Part shown: positions 48,478-56,275 of the stretch, in pieces
Layout: the number at the start of each line of letters is the position of its first letter
How positions within the stretch are numbered: the stretch's first letter is position 1
NCBI RefSeq assembly: GCF_004353505.1
Contig: NZ_SMNQ01000008.1
Location: 1-64,000, forward strand
DNA: 64,000 nucleotides
From: Streptomyces sp. WAC05374
GTDB taxonomy: Bacteria > Actinomycetota > Actinomycetes > Streptomycetales > Streptomycetaceae
Direction of reading: 5' to 3'
Made by a program: the position numbers and the translations under genes
Notes under the pieces: generated by a model
Told to the model about the DNA's origin: nothing
The model's database searches: none
The model's input: the letters and a program-made list of their open reading frames with translations, nothing else

Positions 48478-49425
48478 GTGGACATGGCGATTGAGGCGGA
48501 GGGGCTGTGCAAGGGCTACGGGTCGACCCGGGCCCTGCGCGGGGTCGACCTCGCGGTGCCGGCCGGCACGGTGCTCGGGCTGCTCGGCCCCAACGGCGCG
48601 GGCAAGACGACCACGGTGCGCACGCTGGCGACGCTGCTCGTCCCCGACGGCGGCCGCGCCGAGGTCGCCGGGTACGACGTGGTGCGCCGGCCGCACGAGG
48701 TGCGCCGGCGCATCGGCCTGGCCGGCCAGTACGCGGCGGTCGACGAACTGCTGACCGGGCGCGAGAACCTGGTGCTGATCGGCACCCTGCTGCACCTGGG
48801 CAGGCGGGCCGCGCGGGCGCGGGCGGCGGAGCTGCTCGACCGGTTCGACCTGACGGGCGCGGGCGACCGCCCGGCCCGCACCTACTCGGGCGGTATGCGG
48901 CGGCGCCTCGACCTGGCCGCGTGCCTGGTCGCCCGGCCGTCGGTGCTCTTCCTCGACGAGCCCACCACCGGACTGGACCCGGTGAGCCGGATGTCCCTGT
49001 GGTCCGCCGTGCGGGAGCTCGTCGCCGACGGGGTCACCGTCCTGCTGACCACGCAGTACCTGGAGGAGGCCGACTACCTCGCCGACCGGATCGTGGTCGT
49101 GGACGCGGGCCGGGTGATCGCCGACGGCACGCCGAACGAGCTCAAGCGCAAGGTCGGTGAGGAACGGCTGGAAATCGTTGTCACGCACCCGGACGGGGTG
49201 CCGGCGGCGGTGTCGGCGCTGCGCCGGGTGACCGCCGGTGAGCCGGTCGTGGACCGCGACAGGGGGGTCGTCTCCATCGCCGTCGGCGAGGGCGTGGACA
49301 GCATGGACGGCATCGCCACGGCGGCCGCCGCGCTGCGCCGGGAGAACGTGGCGGTCGCCGACTTCGCACTGCGGCGGCCGACCCTCGACGACGTCTTCGT
49401 CTCCCTCACCGGCCGTTCTGCCTGA
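48478..49425 (+). CDS. DrrA-type ABC transporter ATPase (no adjacent permease)
   Basis: A 315-aa ATPase of the daunorubicin-resistance DrrA family. Walker A is GPNGAGKTTT, the signature YSGGMRRRLDLAA, Walker B VLFLDEPTTGLDP and the H-loop TTQYLEEAD. A C-terminal about 80-residue DrrA-type domain ends in RRPTLDDVFVSLTG. The GTG at 48478 follows GAGGGA; ATG 48484 is the alternative. It is in one unit with mbtH (13-bp gap). A DrrB-type permease normally follows, but the next gene is a regulator, so the membrane partner must be elsewhere. Confidence 0.92.
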   Translation: MDMAIEAEGLCKGYGSTRALRGVDLAVPAGTVLGLLGPNGAGKTTTVRTLATLLVPDGGRAEVAGYDVVRRPHEVRRRIGLAGQYAAVDELLTGRENLVLIGTLLHLGRRAARARAAELLDRFDLTGAGDRPARTYSGGMRRRLDLAACLVARPSVLFLDEPTTGLDPVSRMSLWSAVRELVADGVTVLLTTQYLEEADYLADRIVVVDAGRVIADGTPNELKRKVGEERLEIVVTHPDGVPAAVSALRRVTAGEPVVDRDRGVVSIAVGEGVDSMDGIATAAAALRRENVAVADFALRRPTLDDVFVSLTGRSA

Positions 49426-49515
49426 ACGGTCCGGCGCATAAACGTTTCTGCGCGTCTTCTCTCCTCTTGTCGTTTTTCTCTTCCCGCGCCTGCCCGCGGG
49501 ACTACGGGGGCCACC

Positions 49516-50460
49516 ATGCAGAGAATCCACTTCGACGCCGCCGACTTCGCCAGAACCCGGCTGCGGCCCACCGTGGGCCCGCTCGTGGAGACGGCCTTCG
49601 CGGCCGGGCTCCTCAGCCGCAGCGTCGGCGCGCCCTACGCGCGCTGGCGCGGCCAGGTCACCAAACGGCTGCCCCGGTGGTCGTCGCCGCCCGGCCACGG
49701 CGGTGGCGTCCCCGACCCCGAAGCGCTCATCGAGCAGGCCGAGCGGTACGGCGAGGACGCCGGCGCCGTGGACCGGCCCTCCGAACTGCCGGACGTCTGG
49801 CAGGCGGCCGTGGCCCCGTACTGGGACCAGTTGCGCGCGTACCTGGAGGCCGAGTGCGAGGCGCGCGGCCGCATCGTGATGGCCGGGGGAGTGGAGCAAC
49901 TGCTGGCCACGCTGCACCCCCGGATGATCTGGCGCTCACCCGTCCTGGAGATCCCGGGCGGGCCCGACGAGGACATCCACCTCGACGGGCGCGGCCTGGT
50001 CCTCGTACCGTCCGTGTTCCTCAACCACCGGCCCGGCCGGCTGATGGCGGCCACGGCGGAGAACGGCCAGGCCGTGCTGGCGTTCGCCGCGCCGCCCGAC
50101 CCCGCACGCGCCGCCGCGCTGTGGGAGGAGCCCGACGGCCGGGAGCAGTCACTGGGCGCCCTGGTCGGCCAGACCCGGGCGGCCGCGCTGCGCGTCCTGC
50201 GCGCCACCTGCACCACCAGCCAGCTCGCCGACCAGCTCGGCATCTCGGCGGCCGGCGCCAGCCAGCACACCGCGGTGCTGCGCGAAACCGGCCTCATCAC
50301 CACCCGCCGCATCCGCAACACCGTGCTCCACACGGTGACCCCGCTGGGCGTGGCCCTGCTGGACGGCCGGGTCGTCCGCTCGGTGTCGCCCCAGAACGCC
50401 GTCCGCCAGCGGACGCGGTCCGCCCTGGAGAGCGTCCCCCAGCAGCGGCGCGCCTCCTGA
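49516..50460 (+). CDS. Winged-helix transcriptional regulator (DUF5937/ArsR type)
   Basis: A 314-aa protein. The N-terminal part (RIHFDAADFARTRLRPTVGPLVET, then a largely helical domain to about residue 210) resembles the DUF5937 module of actinobacterial regulators. A C-terminal winged helix (about 215-285: RAAALRVLRATCTTSQLADQLGISAAGASQHTAVLRETGLI) is ArsR-like. It is unrelated in length to the two small ArsR-like copies. It may regulate the transporter genes around it. A strong terminator follows 23 bp after the stop. Confidence 0.85.
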   Translation: MQRIHFDAADFARTRLRPTVGPLVETAFAAGLLSRSVGAPYARWRGQVTKRLPRWSSPPGHGGGVPDPEALIEQAERYGEDAGAVDRPSELPDVWQAAVAPYWDQLRAYLEAECEARGRIVMAGGVEQLLATLHPRMIWRSPVLEIPGGPDEDIHLDGRGLVLVPSVFLNHRPGRLMAATAENGQAVLAFAAPPDPARAAALWEEPDGREQSLGALVGQTRAAALRVLRATCTTSQLADQLGISAAGASQHTAVLRETGLITTRRIRNTVLHTVTPLGVALLDGRVVRSVSPQNAVRQRTRSALESVPQQRRAS

Positions 50461-50483
50461 CGGCGTCCGCCGCACCACATCAC

Positions 50484-50516
50484 AGAGCCCCGGTACGGGC
50501 AGCGTACCGGGGCTCT
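50484..50516. terminator. Bidirectional terminator between convergent genes
   Basis: A perfect 14-bp stem (AGAGCCCCGGTACG 50484-50497 with CGTACCGGGGCTCT 50503-50516), 5-nt loop. It lies between the rightward regulator and the leftward FtsX permease gene. Confidence 0.85.
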
Positions 50517-50535
50517 CGCGTGTGCCTGACGTTCC

Positions 50536-53106
50536 CTACTCGCGCACGCCCGCCATCTCGCCGGGCTTGCCGCGCAGCACCAGCCGGGCCGACAGCAGCG
50601 TGGTGACGAGGGTCAGTCCCAGCGCGGCACCGACCACCGCGACGAAGATCCACGGGGAGCCGTCCGGGACCGGCGAGCCCAGCACGCTGATGCTCAGCGG
50701 TACGAGGGTGAGCGCCGCGACCAGCACGCCGAGCACGATGCCCGCGGCGGCCACGAGGAAGGCCTCGACCGTCATCATCTGCATGACCTGCCGGCGCGTG
50801 GAGCCGATGAGCCGCTGGAGCATGAACTCCCGCCGCCGCTCGGTCGTGGAGACCACCTGGGTGTTCACCAGGGCGATGGTCGCGTACCCCACCACCATGC
50901 CGAGCAGCAGGTACGACATCCACGTCTGTGTCTCGTCCGCCTCCGCCTGCACGACGGCCAGCGCCGCCCGGTCGGCGACCCGCAGCCCGGGGTGGTCGGC
51001 CGCCAGCGCGGACAGCGACGCGGCCAGCTCGGCCCGGTCCGCGTCCGGCTCCGCCTTCACCATGATCTGCGGCAGCAGCCCGGAGTCGGTGTGCGGCACC
51101 AGGAGGGCGGCGGGCAGCAGCGCGGTCTCGTAGCCGCGCTTGCCGTCCAGCGTGGCGACCAGGGTGAGTTCGACGCGGGTTCCGTCGCCCAGCCGCATCG
51201 GCACCTTGTCGCCCAGCTTGTGGCCGGACGCCTTGGCGAACGACGTCGGCAGGGCGACCGTGTCGCCGGTCAGCTCCGACAGGCTGCCGCTGGAGGCGCG
51301 GTACGCGGTGGTCCGGTCCAGGCCGGCCGGGGTGACACCCTGCATCGGCACCTCGGTGGGCTCGGGCTCGTCGGGCTCGTCCCCCTCGTCCTCGCTGCCC
51401 GGTGCGGGCCGGCGGGGAGCGGGCGGGTCGATGTAGCCGATGGTGGAGACCTGGGCGGACGCGGCTTCCACACCGGGCCGGCTCGCGACCGTCTCCACCA
51501 GGTCCAGCGGCAGGCCGCCGCCGACGGAGGTGACGACCAGGTCGGCCCGCAGGTTCTCGCGGAACGCCCGCTCCCCGCCGCTGGACTGGGTGGTCTGGAG
51601 GTAGATCAGCGCCAGGGCCAGGCCGCTGGCGAGCATGACGGGCATCACCGCGCTCGCGAACCGGCTCGTACGGGCCTTGGCGTTGAGCGAGGCGAGCGAG
51701 CCGGCGAGGCCGGTGAAGGCACGCAGCGGTCCGCGCAGCACCGCGGTGATCATCTTGGCGAGGCCCGGACCGAGCAGGCCGAAACCGGCCGTCCAGAGCA
51801 TCGCCGCCGGGGTCGCCGTGCTGCCCGCCGACGGGCCGGCCATGTTCGCGGTCACCAGGGCGAGCGCGGTGCCGCCGCCGAGGAAGAGCAGCGCGAAGAC
51901 CAGCCGGGACTTGCTGAACCAGCGCTGCTGGAGGGACGCTTCGGCCAGTGCCTCGGTCGGCCGGGTGCGGGTCGCGGCCCGGGCGCCGAGGAACGCCGCG
52001 CCCAGCGCGGTCAGCAGCGCCGTGGCGACACCGACGGCCATCGGGACGAAGCCCGCGCGGAAGGCGATGGTCTCCGGGACCACACCGGCACTGGCGAAGG
52101 CGTCCAGCAGCCACCGGCCGATCATCGGACCCGGGAAGCAGGCGAGCGCGGTGGCGAACACGGCGATGAACAGGGTCTCGCCCAGCACCATCCGCCGCAA
52201 CTGCGCCGGGGTGGCGCCGATCGCCCGCAGCAGCGCGGACTCCCGCTGCCGCTGGTTGAGCGACAGCCCGACCGTGCTGGAGACGACGAAGACGGTGACC
52301 GCGGCGGACAGGCCGCCGAACACGGAGGCGAGGGTGACGAGTTTGCTGCCCTCGGCGATGACGTCCGGGTTCTCCGCCCAGCCGCGTTCGTCGCCGGACA
52401 GCACCTGCACCGGGCCGTCGCCGACCGCCTTCTCGATGGCCTGCTCGACCGGTCCGAGGGCGGTTCCCGGCGCGGTGAACACGCCGATGGAGTCGGCCCG
52501 GCCGGGCCTGCCGGTCGCCTCGGCCGCCTCGGTGTCGGTCAGGAAGACCGTCGCCGGGTCGCCCGTGCCGGAGCCGGAGACCAGGGCGGTGACCTTGTGC
52601 TCCCCGGCCGTGCCGCGCACCGCCAGGCGCAGTTCCTGGCCGACCCGTACGCCGTGCTCGGCGGCGAACCGGGCGTCCAGGGCGATCTCGCCCGCCGCCG
52701 CCGGTGCCTTCCCCTGGTCGATCCGGTACGGGGCGAGGCGGGTGGACGACCAGCCGTGGCCGGTCAGCCGGGCGCCGGCCTGCCGCTCGGCCAGCACGGC
52801 GGCGGGGAACGAGACGTCCGCCACGGCGTCGGTGACGCCCGGTACCGCCTCGAGGCGCTCCACCAGGGCGGCGTCGACGCGGATGCGCTCGGGGAACATG
52901 TCGCGCCGGGTGCCGGGGTAGCGCTGGTCGCCCGTGACGACGACCTGGGCGGCGGCGAGGCGCTCGGGCGGGGCGGCCCGGTGCAGCCCCGTCTCGAAGA
53001 GGCCGCCGCATCCCACGACGATCGCCGCACCGAAGAACAGCGCGATGAACGTCGCGATGAAGCCGCCCTTGTGGAACCGCAGCGTCTTGAGTGCGAGCCT
53101 GATCAT
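50536..53106 (-). CDS. FtsX/MacB-type ABC transporter permease
   Basis: An 856-aa permease with two FtsX domains. An N-terminal helix (about 15-38) is followed by a large extracytoplasmic domain, then three membrane segments (about 255-400), a second extracytoplasmic domain carrying an acidic SEDEGDEPDEPEPTE insert, and a final three-helix FtsX module (about 740-850). It is coupled to the ATPase by an ATGA overlap. Such exporters commonly confer resistance to peptide antibiotics. Confidence 0.92.
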   Translation of the reverse strand: MIRLALKTLRFHKGGFIATFIALFFGAAIVVGCGGLFETGLHRAAPPERLAAAQVVVTGDQRYPGTRRDMFPERIRVDAALVERLEAVPGVTDAVADVSFPAAVLAERQAGARLTGHGWSSTRLAPYRIDQGKAPAAAGEIALDARFAAEHGVRVGQELRLAVRGTAGEHKVTALVSGSGTGDPATVFLTDTEAAEATGRPGRADSIGVFTAPGTALGPVEQAIEKAVGDGPVQVLSGDERGWAENPDVIAEGSKLVTLASVFGGLSAAVTVFVVSSTVGLSLNQRQRESALLRAIGATPAQLRRMVLGETLFIAVFATALACFPGPMIGRWLLDAFASAGVVPETIAFRAGFVPMAVGVATALLTALGAAFLGARAATRTRPTEALAEASLQQRWFSKSRLVFALLFLGGGTALALVTANMAGPSAGSTATPAAMLWTAGFGLLGPGLAKMITAVLRGPLRAFTGLAGSLASLNAKARTSRFASAVMPVMLASGLALALIYLQTTQSSGGERAFRENLRADLVVTSVGGGLPLDLVETVASRPGVEAASAQVSTIGYIDPPAPRRPAPGSEDEGDEPDEPEPTEVPMQGVTPAGLDRTTAYRASSGSLSELTGDTVALPTSFAKASGHKLGDKVPMRLGDGTRVELTLVATLDGKRGYETALLPAALLVPHTDSGLLPQIMVKAEPDADRAELAASLSALAADHPGLRVADRAALAVVQAEADETQTWMSYLLLGMVVGYATIALVNTQVVSTTERRREFMLQRLIGSTRRQVMQMMTVEAFLVAAAGIVLGVLVAALTLVPLSISVLGSPVPDGSPWIFVAVVGAALGLTLVTTLLSARLVLRGKPGEMAGVRE

Positions 53107-53933
53107 CGCCGGGCCCCCCGGCCGTGCGGGGCGGCACCCGGGGCGGCGGCGGGCTCGTTGCCCCAGGCGCCGAGGTGGGTCATGCGCTCGGCGACCTGGT
53201 CGGCGGTCGGCCGGTCCAGGGCGCTGACGATCCGTCCGTCGGCCAGGAACAGCACACGGTCGGCGTGCGCGGCGGCCATGGGGTCGTGGGTGACCATCAC
53301 GATGGTCTGCCCGGCCCACTGGACGGCCTCGCGCAGCAGCGTGAGCACCTCGCGGGCGGTGTACGTGTCCAGGGCGCCGGTGGGTTCGTCGCCGAAGATG
53401 ACGGCGGGCTTGGTGATCAGCGCCCGGGCGATGGCGACGCGCTGCTGCTGGCCGCCGGAGAGTTCGCCGGGCCGGTTGCCCCGGCGGGCCGACAGGCCGA
53501 CGCGCTCGATGACCTCGTCGACCTCGGCCCGCTTGGGGCGGCGGCCGGCGAGGCGCAGCGGCAGGGTGACGTTCTCGACCACGTTGAGCGCCGGCAGCAG
53601 GTTGAACGCCTGGAAGATGAAGCCGATGCGCTCGCGGCGGAGCTTGGTCAGCTCCTTCTCGCCGAGCGGGGAGAGGTCCACGCCGTCCAGCAGCACGGTT
53701 CCCGAGGTCGGCCGGTCCAGCCCGGCGGCGCAGTGCAGGAAGGTGCTCTTGCCGGAACCGGAGGGGCCCATGACGGCCGTGAAGCTGCCGCGCGGTAAGC
53801 CGATGGTCACCCCGTCCAGCGCGGCCACCTGGTTCTTCGAGCCGCCGTACACCTTGCGTACGGAGTCGAGCTTGACGACCTCGTAGCCGGCGCCCTGGGG
53901 TGCGTGGGCGTGCGGGCTCGGTGTCCCGTTCAT
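53103..53933 (-). CDS. LolD/MacB-type ABC transporter ATPase
   Basis: A 276-aa ATPase with Walker A GPSGSGKST, Q-loop FIFQAFNLLPALNVVEN, signature LSGGQQQRVAIARAL, Walker B VIFGDEPTGALD and H-loop VTHDPMAAAHADR. It is the partner of the FtsX permease downstream and overlaps both neighbours by 4 bp. The C-terminus ends in a basic Arg/Pro-rich tail. Confidence 0.94.
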   Translation of the reverse strand: MNGTPSPHAHAPQGAGYEVVKLDSVRKVYGGSKNQVAALDGVTIGLPRGSFTAVMGPSGSGKSTFLHCAAGLDRPTSGTVLLDGVDLSPLGEKELTKLRRERIGFIFQAFNLLPALNVVENVTLPLRLAGRRPKRAEVDEVIERVGLSARRGNRPGELSGGQQQRVAIARALITKPAVIFGDEPTGALDTYTAREVLTLLREAVQWAGQTIVMVTHDPMAAAHADRVLFLADGRIVSALDRPTADQVAERMTHLGAWGNEPAAAPGAAPHGRGARR

Positions 53934-55027
53934 GAGCGGTGTCCTCCGTGTGCGGTGGGCCCGGCGGCCGGGCGTGATCGGGTGAGCGAGAGCGGGCCGG
54001 GCGCGGCGAGGACCTGCTTGGCCTCGGCGAGCGGGTCCGGCGGGGGGCGGAGCAGGCAGTGCGCGACGGTCAGGTGGAGCCGGGCGGCCGCCACCACGGC
54101 GTACGAGGCGTACATGGCCAGGACGAGGAAGACGGCCGACGCCACCAGCGCGGCCGGCCAGGTGTCGATCCAGATCCCGGCGCCCGTGCCGTCCGACCGG
54201 CCGAGCCGCACCCCGTCCGCGAAGGTCCCGTCCGCCTGCCGGGATTCGACGGCCCAGAACCACAGGGGCAGGGACACCCCGGTGAGCAGGGGCAGCCAGA
54301 CCGCCAGCGTGAGCGCGTCCAGGAGCAGCAGGAACGGGTGGAGCAGGATCAGGTAGCAGCAGTCGCGGTAGAAGGCGGGATCGGTGCAGCGGGCCTTCAG
54401 GTGCCCGGCGAGCCCCGGTTCCGTGACCTCCTGGTAGGCGTACGGGATCGGCGCGTCGACCAGGACGGCCCGGCCGCGCTCGACCTGGGCGCAGCACCGG
54501 ACCACCCACACCGAGCCGATGGTGAGCGCCACCGTGACCGTGAGCTGGCTGAAGACCGCGCCCACGAGGACGGCGGCGGTCGCCACGGCGAAGAACACCG
54601 TGCCGGCCACCAGGTACCCGGCGAGGTACCCGGTCGCCCGCCAGGGTGCGGCGGACAGCAGCATGCGCGGTGCGCTGCCCTGCCGCGGCAGGCGCCGCGC
54701 GGGCCGCAGCGATGCCCGGAGCGACGCCGCCACCGAGGGCCGCCGCGCCCGTGCGGCTCCGGCGCCGCCGCCGACGGGTGCCCTCCCGGCGGCGGGGCCG
54801 CGGGACGCCTTGGGGGCAGGGCCCCCGGACGCCGCCCACGCGGGGGTGCGGCGGGGGCTGCCGGAGCGGGTGCCGGGTGCCGTGCCGTACGGGGTGCCCG
54901 GGCGGGTGGCCGGGGTGCGGCCGAACGCGGTGCCCGGGACGGTGCCCGGGACGGCGGTGGACGGCGCGCCGCGGGTGGTCTCGGGGGGCGGTGGTGCCCC
55001 CGCGCCCGGCGGGGTGTCGGGGGTCAT
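53930..55027 (-). CDS. Putative sensor-domain membrane protein
   Basis: A 365-aa protein. Residues 1-120 are a Pro/Gly/Thr/Arg-rich disordered region with VPGTVPGT-type repeats. Four or more membrane segments follow (about 125-345), in the pattern of the Streptomyces sensor domain found in some histidine kinases (TGYLAGYLVAGTVFFAV; VDAPIPYAYQEVTEPGLAGHLKARCTDPAFYRDCCYLILLHP-like region). No kinase domain is present. Its place between a small membrane protein and the ABC ATPase suggests a drug or envelope sensor for this exporter. Confidence 0.78.
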   Translation of the reverse strand: MTPDTPPGAGAPPPPETTRGAPSTAVPGTVPGTAFGRTPATRPGTPYGTAPGTRSGSPRRTPAWAASGGPAPKASRGPAAGRAPVGGGAGAARARRPSVAASLRASLRPARRLPRQGSAPRMLLSAAPWRATGYLAGYLVAGTVFFAVATAAVLVGAVFSQLTVTVALTIGSVWVVRCCAQVERGRAVLVDAPIPYAYQEVTEPGLAGHLKARCTDPAFYRDCCYLILLHPFLLLLDALTLAVWLPLLTGVSLPLWFWAVESRQADGTFADGVRLGRSDGTGAGIWIDTWPAALVASAVFLVLAMYASYAVVAAARLHLTVAHCLLRPPPDPLAEAKQVLAAPGPLSLTRSRPAAGPTAHGGHRS

Positions 55028-55257
55028 CCCACACTCCGCAGCAGGGTCTCGATGGACTCGAGCCGGGCGTCGAGCGCGCCCAACTGCCGCCGCAGGGCTT
55101 CGTGTCCGGCGCCGGCCTCCTCCGCGAGCCTGCGGTACGAGGCCATGGCGACCGCGTCCGCGCGGTGGCGCTGGAGCCGGAAGTAGGCGACCACACTGAG
55201 GGTGCTGCCACCGGCGATGATCAGGATGATGGCGATCGTGATGACGGCGCCGGTCAT
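55024..55257 (-). CDS. Small single-span membrane protein (copy 2)
   Basis: A 77-aa paralogue of the protein at 44729-44962, the same length and about 71% identical: one N-terminal helix (VITIAIILIIAGGSTLSVVAYF), identical RLQRHRADAVAMASYR segment, divergent coiled-coil tail ending ETLLRSVG. It is coupled by 4-bp overlaps to the ArsR-like gene upstream and the sensor-domain gene downstream. Confidence 0.82.
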   Translation of the reverse strand: MTGAVITIAIILIIAGGSTLSVVAYFRLQRHRADAVAMASYRRLAEEAGAGHEALRRQLGALDARLESIETLLRSVG

Positions 55258-55583
55258 GTGGGGATTCCCTTCACGTCACTGACTGTGCCTTCCGTGTCCG
55301 CCGCCACGGCCGCGGCTATCGTCCGGGCGTTCACCCGCAGGTCGAACGGCGCCAGTTCGAAGTACTTCAGGGCCTTGCCGGTCTTGGACAGCTCCAGGCT
55401 GCCGACCACCAGGCCGGCCTTCTCCAGCCGCTCCAGGTGCATGTACAGCAGCGGTCTCGACATCCCCAGGCGGCGGGCCAGCTCGCTGACGTACATCCGC
55501 CCCCCGGCGATCTCCGCGATCACCCGGAGGCGCTGTGCGTGGCCCACGGCGGCGAGCACGGCCAGCAGCTCCTCGCTCGTCAT
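55254..55583 (-). CDS. ArsR-like winged-helix regulator (copy 2)
   Basis: A 109-aa paralogue of the regulator at 44343-44732, nearly identical through residue 80 and then divergent. It heads a five-gene minus-strand operon (regulator, small membrane protein, sensor-domain protein, ABC ATPase, FtsX permease), each pair joined by an ATGA overlap. It is likely the local repressor of the exporter. No metal-binding Cys motif is seen. Confidence 0.88.
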   Translation of the reverse strand: MTSEELLAVLAAVGHAQRLRVIAEIAGGRMYVSELARRLGMSRPLLYMHLERLEKAGLVVGSLELSKTGKALKYFELAPFDLRVNARTIAAAVAADTEGTVSDVKGIPT

Positions 55584-55609
55584 GGTCCACGCCCTCTCAC
55601 TGCCGGAAG

Positions 55610-55633
55610 CATGTCAGTCGAGACTTACACATG
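55610..55633. promoter_or_regulatory. Candidate operator before ArsR-like copy 2
   Basis: CATGT (55610-55614) and ACATG (55629-55633) form an inverted repeat; the minus strand centre contains AAGTCTCG, also present in the inverted repeat upstream of copy 1. It lies 27 bp upstream of the ATG at 55583. Confidence 0.45.
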
Positions 55634-55689
55634 CCTTTGGAGGCTGTCAAACGTCACGCGGGACCTTCTCCTGTATTGGACAGCACGAA

Positions 55690-55719
55690 GGCCCGGCCCC
55701 CGGAGAGGGGAACCGGGCC
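55690..55719 (-). terminator. Terminator of the halogenase operon
   Basis: GGCCCGG (55690-55696) pairs with CCGGGCC (55713-55719) and the stem continues with CCCC/GGGG after a 2-nt bulge. It lies 16 bp past the flavin reductase stop, reading leftward, and before the ArsR-like operon. Confidence 0.65.
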
Positions 55720-55735
55720 CGGGCGTGACGGACCG

Positions 55736-56275
55736 TCACATGGCGGACCAGGAACGGAACTGCCGCTGCCCGTACAGGAGCGGGGGCCGCGCGTGCCGCT
55801 CGACGATGTGGCGCGCCGAGCCGAACACGGTGACGTGGCTGCCGATCTTCTGGGTCAGGACGACGTCGCAGTCCGCCACGGTGTGCGCGTCCCGCGAGAG
55901 GTGGGGGCCCGCCATGTCCGGCGTCTGCTCCCAGGGGAGGAGGTCGAAGCGGCGCGGGTTGCCCGAGGCGAAGAGCTCGGCGGCGTCCCGGGCGCCCTCG
56001 TGCAGCAGGTTGACCGCGAACACGCCGCTCTTCATGATCGCCTCCAGCGTCGGGCTGCCGTCGCGGAGGCAGACCAGCAGGGTGGGCGGGTCGAGCGACA
56101 CGCTGCACACCGAGGAGCAGGTCATCCCGCGCGGCGCGCCCTCGTGGTCGGTGGTGGTCACCACGCAGACACCGGTGGGGAAGCCGCTCATCATGGCCCG
56201 GAAGCCGTCGGGGGTGGCCGGGGCGGAGACGGGCGGGGCGGTGGGGGTCGGGGTCCGTATCGCGGGGTCGGTCAT
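55736..56275 (-). CDS. Flavin reductase of the HpaC/SsuE-like split-barrel family
   Basis: A 179-aa NAD(P)H:flavin oxidoreductase. Typical motifs are FRAMMSGFPTGVCVVTT, GMTCSSVCSVSLDPPTLLVCL and SGVFAVNLL. It supplies reduced FAD to the flavin-dependent halogenase encoded two genes upstream. The ATG at 56275 overlaps the antiporter stop by 4 bp, so it belongs to the halogenase operon. Confidence 0.93.
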   Translation of the reverse strand: MTDPAIRTPTPTAPPVSAPATPDGFRAMMSGFPTGVCVVTTTDHEGAPRGMTCSSVCSVSLDPPTLLVCLRDGSPTLEAIMKSGVFAVNLLHEGARDAAELFASGNPRRFDLLPWEQTPDMAGPHLSRDAHTVADCDVVLTQKIGSHVTVFGSARHIVERHARPPLLYGQRQFRSWSAM

